Origin: Ornithinibacillus sp047228935
GTDB taxonomy: Bacteria > Bacillota > Bacilli > Bacillales > Amphibacillaceae
DNA length: 64,000 nt
Reading direction: 5' to 3'
Assembly (NCBI RefSeq): GCF_047228935.1
Contig: NZ_JBFEGG010000004.1
Location: forward strand, 196,258 to 260,257
Below, piece after piece: positions 1 to 7,786 of this stretch. The translations under genes and the position numbers were made by a program. The notes under the pieces were generated by a model. It made no database searches, had not been told where the DNA came from, and worked only from the letters and a program-made list of their open reading frames with translations. Positions within the stretch are counted from its first letter, which is position 1; every line of letters begins with the position of its first letter.

Positions 1-627
1 ACGGATCCATCCTTAATCATACGTAATGGTGTAAAACAAGAGATCCCTTCTTTATCTGAAGTGGAGCGTATTCACTTTGATAAATTTGGTCCGTTAGAAG
101 CTTTTCATACTTCAGGCGGCACATCCACACTTCCAATCTCTTATCCAAATGTAGATAGATTAGAGTATAAAACGATTCGCTATCCAGGTCATGCGGAGAA
201 GTTTAAGTTATTAGTAGATTTAAATCTAACTCGTAACGATTATGAGATTGAATTACATGGTCAAAAAATCAATCCTAGAGAAGTATTATTAAAGGTATTA
301 GACCCAATTGTAGAACTTGGAGATAGAGATGACGCAGTATTACTTCGTGTTGTTGTGTCTGGATTGAAGGATGGAGAGCCGACTACGTATCAATATGAAA
401 TGGCCACATTTAAAGATAGAGAACATAATGTAACAGCGATGGCAAGAGCAACTGCTAATACCATCTCAGTTGTTGCTCAATTAATAGGAAATGGAGTAAT
501 CACGAAAAAAGGAGTATATCCTCCTGAGCAAAGTGTTCCAGGTGATATTTATATCGAAGAAATGGCAAAACGAGATGTTCATATAAAAGAAACCGTAATA
601 AAAGAAGATTCCAAGATTAGAAGTTAA
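1..627 (+). CDS. Saccharopine/lysine 6-dehydrogenase family protein, C-terminal part
   Basis: The reading frame is open from the first base of the window, so the gene begins upstream and only its last 208 codons are present. The segment with TIRYPGH, followed by a long C-terminal domain ending near GVYPPE, is typical of the saccharopine dehydrogenase C-terminal domain, as in bacterial lysine 6-dehydrogenases and related NAD(P)-dependent amino-acid dehydrogenases. The N-terminal Rossmann domain lies outside the window, so cofactor and substrate cannot be judged. An IclR regulator and a DUF3870 gene follow on the same strand after a terminator. A role in lysine breakdown is inference, supported only by the glutaryl-CoA-type genes further right. 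Confidence 0.8.
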   Translation, partial: TDPSLIIRNGVKQEIPSLSEVERIHFDKFGPLEAFHTSGGTSTLPISYPNVDRLEYKTIRYPGHAEKFKLLVDLNLTRNDYEIELHGQKINPREVLLKVLDPIVELGDRDDAVLLRVVVSGLKDGEPTTYQYEMATFKDREHNVTAMARATANTISVVAQLIGNGVITKKGVYPPEQSVPGDIYIEEMAKRDVHIKETVIKEDSKIRS

Positions 628-634
628 ATGTTAT

Positions 635-665
635 CCCTCTGTCTAGGCAGAGGGGTCTTTTCTAA
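635..665 (+). terminator. Intrinsic terminator after the dehydrogenase
   Basis: CCCTCTG (635-641) pairs with CAGAGGG (648-654) around a six-base loop and is followed by a T-rich stretch. It separates the dehydrogenase gene from the IclR gene. Confidence 0.8.
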
Positions 666-686
666 TTTTCAATAAGGGGAATGGTG

Positions 687-1448
687 ATGAATCAAAGTGT
701 AAAGAAAGCACTAAACCTATTAAACTTATTTGATGAAAAAAACTATGAATTAACGTTAAAAGAAATTGCAGACCGAGCAAATATGCCCAAACCGACCGCC
801 TATCGCTTATTGTCTGCATTAGAATCGATGAAATATGTTTATAAATTAAAAGATAGTGAACATGATAGTCGTTACCGGTTGGGTCTAAAGCTGTTAGAGC
901 TTGGACAACTAGTTTCCGATCAATTAGAAGTTAGAAGGATTGCTTTTCCTTATATGGAGATGCTAGCACGTGATATACAGGAAGCTGTTCACCTAGTAAT
1001 AGTGAACCATCAAGAGGCTACCTATATAGAAAAAGTGGAAAGTCATAAAGCAATCCGTTTATATACTAGGATTGGAAAAAACTCACCACTTTATATTGGA
1101 TCTGGACCAAAGCTACTTTTGGCATATTTACCAGAACAGGAACAAGAGACCATTTTAAACGAAGCTGATAACAGGATCAATCGAGGAAATTTTAAAGAAG
1201 AGTTAAGACGAATTCGTTTAGAAGGTTATTCCTATAGTATTGGCGAGCAAGATGAAAATACAACAGGCATTTCATACCCGATATTTGATTATCGGAGCCG
1301 TGTTATTGCAGCTTTAACGGTGAGTGGCTTATCCACTTATTTTGAAGGTGAAAACTTAACCCGAATTAAAGTGAAAACCGAAGAAACAGCCGCGAAAATT
1401 TCTAGAAAACTAGGATTTCGTGGTCACATCCAAGGAGTTGTTGATTGA
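687..1448 (+). CDS. IclR-family transcriptional regulator
   Basis: A 253-residue protein with an N-terminal winged helix-turn-helix (about residues 5-60, including LKEIADRANMPKPTAYRLL) and a C-terminal effector-binding IclR domain (about 75-245). Such proteins control catabolic genes as dimers that bind small carboxylic or aromatic effectors. ATG codons occur at 681 and 687. AAGGGGA directly abuts 681, so 687 gives the proper six-base spacing and is preferred. The stop overlaps the TTG start of the next gene, so the two are co-translated. The neighbouring dehydrogenase may be its target, but no operator was identified. Family assignment is secure; effector unknown. Confidence 0.9.
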   Translation: MNQSVKKALNLLNLFDEKNYELTLKEIADRANMPKPTAYRLLSALESMKYVYKLKDSEHDSRYRLGLKLLELGQLVSDQLEVRRIAFPYMEMLARDIQEAVHLVIVNHQEATYIEKVESHKAIRLYTRIGKNSPLYIGSGPKLLLAYLPEQEQETILNEADNRINRGNFKEELRRIRLEGYSYSIGEQDENTTGISYPIFDYRSRVIAALTVSGLSTYFEGENLTRIKVKTEETAAKISRKLGFRGHIQGVVD

Positions 1449-1780
1449 AAATGAATACGGTGTTTATCGCTGGGCATGCGAGATTACCATCGGGGATGGC
1501 AGCGCAGAATATGTTTGAAACGTTAACGATTACAGCAGAGATGGATCAGAAATATGGTGTCATTGTTGCGGCTAGCTGTACATTGGCAACGGAGCATGGC
1601 CGTGATTTTGTTCAACATTTATTAAGAGGTTATAGTTTACAAGATGGAATAGAAGAGCCGATTAAGACAGTTAAAAGTCATTACATGGGGAAAGCGGGAA
1701 ATGCAATTGTTTCGGCATTAAAGGATTTGCATAAGCAATATGAATTGTATCTAGAAAAGCGAAAAAGTGCTTCACTATAA
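1445..1780 (+). CDS. DUF3870 domain-containing protein
   Basis: A 111-residue protein whose whole length matches, as recalled, the DUF3870 family. It is a small cytosolic alpha/beta protein with conserved GHARLPSGMAAQ near the start and SHYMGKAGNAI near residue 80. It has no known biochemical function. The TTG start at 1445 overlaps the TGA stop of the IclR gene and lies about seven bases after AAGGAG; an in-frame ATG at 1451 is an alternative with poorer spacing. Tight coupling to the IclR gene suggests a shared pathway, perhaps with the upstream dehydrogenase. The gene is followed by its own terminator. Confidence 0.75.
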   Translation: MKMNTVFIAGHARLPSGMAAQNMFETLTITAEMDQKYGVIVAASCTLATEHGRDFVQHLLRGYSLQDGIEEPIKTVKSHYMGKAGNAIVSALKDLHKQYELYLEKRKSASL

Positions 1781-1796
1781 TCCGTAAACGAAATCG

Positions 1797-1829
1797 AACG
1801 TATAGTTAATCTATACGTTTCTTTTATTT
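1797..1829 (+). terminator. Intrinsic terminator after the DUF3870 gene
   Basis: AACGTATAG (1797-1805) and CTATACGTT (1811-1819) form a nine-base-pair stem with a five-base loop followed by TTCTTTTATTTTT. Confidence 0.85.
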
Positions 1830-1923
1830 TTACCAGAAATTTTAATAAATCTATTAAAAGGTTCAGAATCTTTGATAGAATATAAGTAAATTAGACAAAA
1901 ATCTTAGAACAGAGGGAACAAAT

Positions 1924-2727
1924 ATGACTTATTCATGGGAAACGGTTAACGATGAAATTAAAGATCTTGTTATTCTTTTGCAAAAAGAAATAAAAGAAAT
2001 GATGGAAGGAAACATGATCGGGTTTTACCTTCATGGCTCATTAGCTATGGGTTGCTTTAACCCAAATCGGAGTGATATTGATCTGCTTGTGGTTACAGAA
2101 GACTCTTTATCTGTAGATACAAAGCGTAATTTAGCTAAACTTTTATTAAAGGAATCCAATTCCCCATACCCAGTTGAAATAAGTATTTTACATATAGATT
2201 CATTAAAAAACTGGCAACATCCTTGTCCGTTTGAATTTCATTATAGTGAGTTTTGGCGTACGCGCTATGAAGAAGATTTGGTCGGAACAACTAAGTACCT
2301 GAACGAAGATATTCCAGCAGATGCAGATTTAACTGCCCATATAACGATTCTTCACGAGCGAGGTATTTGTTTAGAAGGAGAACAAATTGAAGAGGTATTT
2401 CCTCAAGTATCAGAGCTTGATTATATCGATGCAATTATGGATGACTTCCAAGGATGTATAGAAAATATAAGTGGTGACCCGATATATAGTTGTTTGAACA
2501 TGATTCGAGTATATTGGTATTTAAAAGAAGGAGTAATCTCTTCGAAGCTAGAAGCGGGTGAATGGGGATTGGTAAGCCTACCAGAGAAGTTACAAGCAAC
2601 AGTACGTAAAGCTATAGATGGTTATATAAATGAGGGAAATTCGAGCAATTTTACTATGGATGAACTTCAGCAGTTAAGAGATTATGTAAAAGAACAGGTA
2701 AACAAGTTAGTAAATAAGGAGATATAA
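1924..2727 (+). CDS. Aminoglycoside nucleotidyltransferase-like protein (DUF4111 C-terminal domain)
   Basis: A 267-residue protein. Residues about 35-65 carry the nucleotidyltransferase signature GSLAMGCFNPNRSDIDLLVV, with the metal-binding aspartates in DID. The rest matches the helical C-terminal domain of ANT(3'')/ANT(9)-type adenylyltransferases. Members transfer AMP to spectinomycin or streptomycin, but chromosomal Bacillaceae relatives are often uncharacterised, so resistance is not asserted. The ATG at 1924 follows GAGGGAAC. Upstream is a terminator; downstream are a tiny ORF and a broken hydrolase gene. Family assignment is good; substrate unknown. Confidence 0.8.
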   Translation: MTYSWETVNDEIKDLVILLQKEIKEMMEGNMIGFYLHGSLAMGCFNPNRSDIDLLVVTEDSLSVDTKRNLAKLLLKESNSPYPVEISILHIDSLKNWQHPCPFEFHYSEFWRTRYEEDLVGTTKYLNEDIPADADLTAHITILHERGICLEGEQIEEVFPQVSELDYIDAIMDDFQGCIENISGDPIYSCLNMIRVYWYLKEGVISSKLEAGEWGLVSLPEKLQATVRKAIDGYINEGNSSNFTMDELQQLRDYVKEQVNKLVNKEI

Positions 2728-2728
2728 A

Positions 2729-2860
2729 ATGAACTCCACACCTACAGTTGAATTAAATATAGATATTAGGATACTAAATCAATGCGTCAAGAAGGAATTA
2801 AATTTGGAGGTATTAACTATTGTAGAATGGCGAGTTAATTCTCTACTTACCAATTATTAA
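2729..2860 (+). CDS. Possible small protein or gene remnant, 43 codons
   Basis: An open frame begins with ATG one base after the upstream stop codon and ends with TAA at 2858-2860. The AAGGAG at 2716-2721 could serve it, which would make it translationally coupled to the nucleotidyltransferase gene. The peptide has no recognised domain, signal peptide or membrane segment. It may be a remnant of a decayed gene, like the broken gene just downstream. Weakly supported. Confidence 0.25.
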   Translation: MNSTPTVELNIDIRILNQCVKKELNLEVLTIVEWRVNSLLTNY

Positions 2861-2893
2861 AGATTTTATAAAGAAAACAATGGGGGATTCAAT

Positions 2894-4156
2894 ATGTGGA
2901 CAACAAGATTAGTAGAAACAAACAGAGGGGTATTTGAGTTATTTGAAAAATGATATGGAGCACCACTCGCGGTAACCCATCATTATAGTGCTTACAATGA
3001 AAATGGTAATACATTTGCCAATCCATTTACAGAGCATTATCATGTATATCTGATTAACTTAAGAGGTGCAGGAAACTCTTCTCCTGCAAAGGATGATAGT
3101 GAATATAGTATGGATACTGCTGTTCTAGATTTAGAGGCAATTCGGGAAGCTTTAGGTTTTGTAAAATGGGGATTTGCAGGGCATTCTACTGGTGGTATGC
3201 TTGCATTAAAATATGCTATAGCTAGACCAGATTCATTATCAAAAATAATTGCAGGTGGGGCAGCAGCAAGTTATGAGTATGGTGCAGATCCTGATTCAAT
3301 ATATTGTAGTAAGAATCCGAATTTCAATAGAATTGTAGAAATCATGAATTTGTTAGAGAATCCTTCAACCCCAATCGAAACGAGAAGAAAAATAGGTTAT
3401 GAGTGGTCACTAATGTCTTATCATTCAGAAGAAAAGTTTCAGGAATCGATGAAGAAGCCAAACAGTGGTAAGACTGTAGGGACAAGACTAGACTATTTTA
3501 GAAAAGTCGAATATCCAACTTATGATATAAGGGAAGAGATACAATATATCAATATTCCAAGTTATATTTATACGGGAAGACATGATTCCCAGTGCCCAGC
3601 AAAGTTTGGAATTGAAATTGCTGAGCTTATTCCAAATGCCTCGTTGACGATTTTTGAAGAAAGTAATCATAATCCATTTTCAGAGGAAGAGGAGAAGTTT
3701 GCGGAGTTTGTTGAAAGTACTATATTAACTTCTGTCGAGATATATTTTGCTTTGTATGGCACGGAAGAGAATGATTATGATTTTGATTTAGATTATGTGA
3801 CAGAAAGACTTGGAATTATTCCTACTGAAACAGAAAAACAAGGAGAATATTATAAAAAGATTAGACAATATTCATTTACAAAATGGAAATATAGTACAGG
3901 TAGAATTGAAACTCTAGACTTTGAAGGGTTAGTAGATTTAATCGTCCAGACATTTCAAGACAAAGTGCAAATTATAAACGAACTTAAAGATGAATTAGGT
4001 GTTAGACCATATATTGGGATGGTTCCTTATGTTTGTAGTGGATTGTCTCCAGGATATTCTCTTACTATTGAACAAATGCAATTTATGATTGATATTGGAG
4101 TCGGAATGGACCTAGATCAATATGTTGATCCATTTACTGAAAATGATGAATACTAA
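2894..4156 (+). pseudogene. Alpha/beta-hydrolase (proline iminopeptidase-like) fused to DUF4279-like domain, interrupted by an in-frame TGA
   Basis: The frame starts at ATG 2894 and meets TGA at 2951-2953 (codon 20), then stays open without shift to 4156. Translation before the stop (RGVFELFEK) and after it (YGAPLAVTHHYSAYNENG) joins into the N-terminus expected for this hydrolase family, in which a glycine follows FEK; one change GGA to TGA explains the break. The nucleophile elbow GHSTGG, a catalytic Asp region (GRHDSQ) and His (ESNHNPF) are intact. From about 3720 a second module (VEIYFALYG, WKYSTGRIETLD) resembles DUF4279, of unknown function. Without readthrough, only an internal start at 3110 could yield a product, and it would lack the hydrolase N-terminus. 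Confidence 0.75.
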
Positions 4157-4187
4157 CGCTCGTAACGGAGCGTTTTTTATTTTTTTG
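4155..4187 (+). terminator. Intrinsic terminator after the hydrolase pseudogene
   Basis: AACGCTC (4155-4161) pairs with GAGCGTT (4168-4174) around a six-base loop, followed by TTTTTATTTTTTT. The stem overlaps the TAA stop. Confidence 0.9.
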
Positions 4188-4211
4188 TAACTTTTTCATT
4201 TTTCATCCGTT
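4186..4211 (+). promoter_or_regulatory. Candidate ECF-sigma autoregulatory promoter
   Basis: TGTAAC (4186-4191) and CGTT (4208-4211) are separated by 16 bases and lie 43 bases before the sigma factor ATG. This resembles the -35 AAC and -10 CGT pattern of ECF (SigX/SigW/SigV type) promoters, so the sigma factor probably transcribes its own operon. Inference from motif and position. Confidence 0.5.
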
Positions 4212-4254
4212 GATTCATTGAAAAGCAAATCATAGATTGAGAGGATTTGAGGTC

Positions 4255-4779
4255 ATGGACCTACAAAGTAGAAAAGAACAAATTAATGATTGGTACCACG
4301 CTTATAGTAATGATGTATACAACTATATTTATTTTTTGATAGGTAACCATGAACAAGCGAAGGATATCTTACAGGAAACATACCTACGCGCATACAACCA
4401 TTACGACTCCTTTAAGGGCGAAAATATCAGGGGGTGGCTTTTTCGAATTGCGAGGAATTTAACGATAGATGATATCAGAAAGAAAAAGCCTATCTCTTAT
4501 TTTTTAGATTCCATTCCTATACTAAAGTCGTCTGAACTAAGTCCTGAGCAAATAGCTCTCCTAAATGAATCAGAACAGGAACTATACATAGCACTAAGTA
4601 AACTGAAACTCGCTTATCGTGATGTAATAGTTTTAAGGAAAATTAAAGAGCTATCCATTAGTGAAACTGCAAGTGTTCTAGGCTGTTCTGAGAATAAAGT
4701 GAAGGTGAATTTGTTTAGGGGAATGAAAGCTCTTCGTAAAGAATTAGAAAAGGAGAATTTTGGCCATGAAACAATATGA
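4255..4779 (+). CDS. ECF RNA polymerase sigma factor (SigX-like)
   Basis: A 174-residue sigma-70 family protein with only regions 2 and 4. Region 2 (about 10-80) contains YNYIYFLIGNHEQAKDILQ and the -10 recognition helix, and region 4 (about 115-165) contains SISETASVLGCSENKVKV as the -35 recognition helix-turn-helix. ATG 4255 is preferred over the upstream in-frame TTG at 4237. The next gene overlaps its 3' end by 14 bases and encodes a single-membrane-pass protein, the usual arrangement of sigma and anti-sigma. The likely role is a response to envelope stress. The exact B. subtilis counterpart is uncertain. Confidence 0.88.
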   Translation: MDLQSRKEQINDWYHAYSNDVYNYIYFLIGNHEQAKDILQETYLRAYNHYDSFKGENIRGWLFRIARNLTIDDIRKKKPISYFLDSIPILKSSELSPEQIALLNESEQELYIALSKLKLAYRDVIVLRKIKELSISETASVLGCSENKVKVNLFRGMKALRKELEKENFGHETI

Positions 4780-5812
4780 TGACTTGAATCAAGGGTTGAA
4801 ATCGTTGGATCAAAAATTTATGTTACCAGAAGAAGAACAATCAAAACTATTATCGGAGATTAATAAGAAAATGAATGCACCAGTAAAAAAACGTAAATCT
4901 CTCCAATGGAAGTACCACCTTGCATCAGCGGTTTCGATACTTCTTATAGGATTGATTGCTTTACCACTTATGAATAGTGATTTTAACTTAGTTGGAGGAA
5001 ATCATGAAGAGACACATGGTTCTAAGGTTAATACTCCAGGTACAATTGATGAGAAAAAAGAGGAAATTACCTTAAATATAGTGAATCAAACTAGCTTGGA
5101 TATCTATTTTATGAAAATAAAAATTATTAAAGACGGGATGATAAAGCATACACAAGGAGGAACTGTTGCCGACGACTCACCGATTGAAGCAGGAGATCAC
5201 TTAGATTTTATTTTTTACCCAAATGAACTGGGGAAAGGAACATATGAAATTGAAATAGATTTTACCAATGAACCAACCAATAACAGTAGTCAACCTCCTG
5301 AACATTCATCTAGTAGAGTTTTATTAGAGGTTAGTGATCAAAAGGATTACACCCTTGAATTAAGGGGGAATTCTACCGACTTAACATACTTAATTAATCC
5401 TTCCATTAAGAGTAGTAATGATCCGTTAGGAAGTTTAGATGATGTGAAGGAGCAACTAATATTAGACCTATCGAAAAATGAAGTAGAGGCTTTATTTGGC
5501 GAAAATTACCATAAGGTAAAATCTGCTTTTGACGAAGCTGAAATTTGGCGATATGACTTTGGGGCAATAGGTGGTTATATATATAATGAAGGTTATGATC
5601 ATGCGGATATTGAAGGGATGCAAAGGGGGATTATCCAAGCCCAACTATTTGTGGAATGGAATACAAATAATAATGTGGAAGCATATACCGTATTATTTTT
5701 AAATAGTGATGAGAGGACTATCTATTTTTATGAGCTGATGCCTGATGGAACGGAAAGAGAGAGAGTTGCTTGTGGTTTTGATGAAGAGTATGGCTGGAAT
5801 TGTCCAGGATAA
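4766..5812 (+). CDS. Probable membrane-anchored anti-sigma factor
   Basis: A 348-residue protein with a short charged cytosolic N-terminus (about 1-48), one membrane segment (about 52-70, SAVSILLIGLIALPLM) and a large extracytoplasmic part. It has no recognised enzymatic motif. Position and overlap with the ECF sigma gene indicate that the cytosolic segment binds the sigma factor and the outer part senses a signal. ATG 4766 follows AAGGAGA with good spacing; an in-frame TTG at 4760 is less likely. The outer region shows an acidic, Ser/Asn-rich linker and a second beta-rich section from about residue 220. The sensing function is inference. Confidence 0.7.
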   Translation: MKQYDDLNQGLKSLDQKFMLPEEEQSKLLSEINKKMNAPVKKRKSLQWKYHLASAVSILLIGLIALPLMNSDFNLVGGNHEETHGSKVNTPGTIDEKKEEITLNIVNQTSLDIYFMKIKIIKDGMIKHTQGGTVADDSPIEAGDHLDFIFYPNELGKGTYEIEIDFTNEPTNNSSQPPEHSSSRVLLEVSDQKDYTLELRGNSTDLTYLINPSIKSSNDPLGSLDDVKEQLILDLSKNEVEALFGENYHKVKSAFDEAEIWRYDFGAIGGYIYNEGYDHADIEGMQRGIIQAQLFVEWNTNNNVEAYTVLFLNSDERTIYFYELMPDGTERERVACGFDEEYGWNCPG

Positions 5813-5814
5813 TT

Positions 5815-5855
5815 AAAAAAATCGGTACCAGCATGAGCTAATACCGATTTTTCAT
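5815..5855. terminator. Bidirectional terminator between anti-sigma and aldehyde dehydrogenase genes
   Basis: ATCGGTA (5821-5827) and TACCGAT (5842-5848) form a stem flanked by A-run and T-run, so it can stop both converging genes. Confidence 0.85.
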
Positions 5856-7300
5856 TAATCTATTGCTATTGAAATTAACTTTTCTTCTAAAAATTCAGCC
5901 ATACCATGATGCCCGCCCTCTTTACCATTACCAGATTGCTTGATTCCACCAAACGGTGCTTCAGGTACAGAAGGGAAGACGTCGTTTACCCCGATCATTC
6001 CATAATCAAGTTTTTCTGCAACGCGTAACGTACGACCAGTATTTTCCGTGAAAATATAAGCGGCTAAACCGTAGTCGGTATCATTTGCTTTTTTAATAAC
6101 CTCTGCTTCGTCTGTAAACGTCTGAATTGGGAAGAGTGGTCCAAAGGTTTCTTCACGCATTACCTTCATATCATCGGTTGCGTTTTTCACAATGGTTGGT
6201 GGACAGAAATAACCTTTTAGGTCCCCGTCCCATTTATTTCCACCAGAGACGATTTCCGCCCCCTTCTCTAGGGCATCGTTTAGATGACTTTCTACCTTTT
6301 TACGAGCAGCTTCACTAATTAAAGGTCCTAAATCAACCCCTTCATCCAATCCATATCCAACCTTCATTTTCTCAAGCTTTTCCTTTAATAATGCAGTAAA
6401 TTCATCTGCAATCGATTCATGCACATATAGACGGTTTGCGCAAATACAGGTTTGCCCATTATTACGGAATTTACTTGCTAATGATAGAGTGGTAGCTTTT
6501 TCAAGATCTGCATCCTCAAAAGCAATAATTGGTGCATGGCCACCAAGCTCAAGGGACACCTTTTTCACTTGATCTGCTGCTTCACGCATTAAGTATTTTC
6601 CGACTGCAGTTGAACCAGTAAAGGTGATGAGTTTCACGTCTTGATTGGTTAGCATTTCTTTACCAATAGCTTGTGCGTCTCCAGTTACTAGATTTACAAC
6701 TCCAGCAGGCATTCCAGCTTCCTCAAATATCTTCACTATTTCAATTGCAGAAAGTGGAGTCTCAGGTGATGGCTTCAATACTACCGTGCATCCTGCAGCA
6801 AGTGCTGGACCTAATTTACGAGTAATCATCGACGATGGAAAGTTCCATGGTGTAATCGCTCCAACCACTCCAATTGGCTTAGGAATCACTAACATACGCT
6901 TCGTTTTAACCGATGAAGGAATCCATTCCCCATACCCTCGAGAAGCTTCCTCCGCATACCAAAGTAAAAATCCTGCGGCACCTTTAACTTCACCAATCGC
7001 TTCAGGAAGTGGCTTACCTTGTTCTTTTGTTAAAATTTCACCAAGTCGCTTAGCGTCTTTCCGCATTAGTTCAGCAGCTTTGTATAAAACTCGAGAACGC
7101 TGTCTACCGGTCATTTCGCTCCAAAGAGGAAATGCATTTGATGCAGCCACAATTGCTTCCTTTGTTTCTTCCTGACCACCATAAGCTACTTCCGTTATTG
7201 GCTCTAATGTTGCTGGATCATATACAGTTTGTGTTTTCGATGAATCAACATCACGCCACTCACCATTAATGTAAATGCTTTTTGTTAAGGTTGAAATCAT
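5855..7300 (-). CDS. NAD(P)-dependent semialdehyde dehydrogenase (succinate/glutarate semialdehyde type)
   Basis: A 481-residue aldehyde dehydrogenase. The catalytic cysteine sits in GQTCICANR, the signature of the GabD/DavD group, and the general-base glutamate in SLELGGHAP; ITPWNFP marks the cofactor domain. These enzymes oxidise succinate semialdehyde (GABA pathway) or glutarate semialdehyde (lysine/5-aminovalerate pathway). The start is ATG 7300, preceded by GAGGAGG; a longer frame from a TTG at 7315 runs through the SD. Upstream on the same strand, past a tandem repeat array, lie glutaryl-CoA-type genes, which favours glutarate semialdehyde, but substrate choice is inference. Confidence 0.85.
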   Translation of the reverse strand: MISTLTKSIYINGEWRDVDSSKTQTVYDPATLEPITEVAYGGQEETKEAIVAASNAFPLWSEMTGRQRSRVLYKAAELMRKDAKRLGEILTKEQGKPLPEAIGEVKGAAGFLLWYAEEASRGYGEWIPSSVKTKRMLVIPKPIGVVGAITPWNFPSSMITRKLGPALAAGCTVVLKPSPETPLSAIEIVKIFEEAGMPAGVVNLVTGDAQAIGKEMLTNQDVKLITFTGSTAVGKYLMREAADQVKKVSLELGGHAPIIAFEDADLEKATTLSLASKFRNNGQTCICANRLYVHESIADEFTALLKEKLEKMKVGYGLDEGVDLGPLISEAARKKVESHLNDALEKGAEIVSGGNKWDGDLKGYFCPPTIVKNATDDMKVMREETFGPLFPIQTFTDEAEVIKKANDTDYGLAAYIFTENTGRTLRVAEKLDYGMIGVNDVFPSVPEAPFGGIKQSGNGKEGGHHGMAEFLEEKLISIAID

Positions 7301-7381
7301 GTCAATCCTCCTCAATATATTTTATTGGGTTGTTATAAAATTATTAAATACTACTTCAAAAATGGTCTATGCCCAGTACAT

Positions 7382-7711
7382 AAGGTCACATGTGAACTTG
7401 AATTGGGTAGATGCTCTTCACCTAAGGTCACATGTAAACTTGAATTGGGTAGATGCTCTTCACAAAAGGTCGCATGTAAACTTAAATTGGGTAGATGCTC
7501 CTCACCTAAGGGCTCATGTACAATCAAAAAGGGTCCATGCCCCCACCTTAAGGTTACATGTGAACTCGAATTGGGTAGATGCTCCTCACCTAAAGTCACA
7601 TGTAAACTCGAATTGGGTAGATGCTCCTCACCTTAGGTCACATGTAAACTCCAAAAGGTTAGATGCTCCTCACAAAAGGTCACATGTAAACCCAACTCCT
7701 GCTTATGCTAA
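7382..7711. repeat. Tandem repeat array, 42-bp unit, about 7.8 copies
   Basis: Seven full units start at 7382, 7424, 7466, 7508, 7550, 7592 and 7634, with a decayed partial unit from 7676; the first 30 bases before 7382 also resemble half a unit. The core is AAGGTCACATGTAAACT followed by GAATTGGGTAGATGCTC and CTCACCT. Unit 4 is the most diverged. The period is a multiple of three, so several frames remain open and give 14-residue repeats, but no frame has an SD and a start, so it is called non-coding. It fills the leader or promoter region of the aldehyde dehydrogenase gene. Confidence 0.95.
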
Positions 7712-7738
7712 CAAACATCGATATAAATTAAGCATAAC

Positions 7739-7770
7739 GCACCTACAATATCCTATCAAATTGTAGGTGC
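7739..7770. repeat. Perfect 11-bp inverted repeat downstream of the acyl-CoA dehydrogenase
   Basis: GCACCTACAAT (7739-7749) is complementary to ATTGTAGGTGC (7760-7770). It lies 17 bases after the acyl-CoA dehydrogenase stop. No T-run follows on the minus strand, so it may be a weak terminator or an mRNA 3'-end stabiliser. Confidence 0.7.
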
Positions 7771-7786
7771 TAATCTTAAGAGTTTA

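Noticed and set aside
1924..2727. Clinical-type aminoglycoside resistance gene
   Set aside because: Only family motifs are visible; no integron or transposon context, so resistance is not claimed.
3110..4156. Independent gene starting at ATG 3110
   Set aside because: The upstream sequence back to 2894 encodes the conserved hydrolase N-terminus in the same frame, and no SD precedes 3110.
7382..7711. CRISPR array
   Set aside because: Units are contiguous without unique spacers, and there are no cas genes in the window.
7275..7766. Long open frames with 14-residue repeats across the 42-bp tandem array, in several frames and both strands
   Set aside because: The period is a multiple of three, so openness is automatic. 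No frame has an SD with a proper start, and one begins inside the aldehyde dehydrogenase gene.
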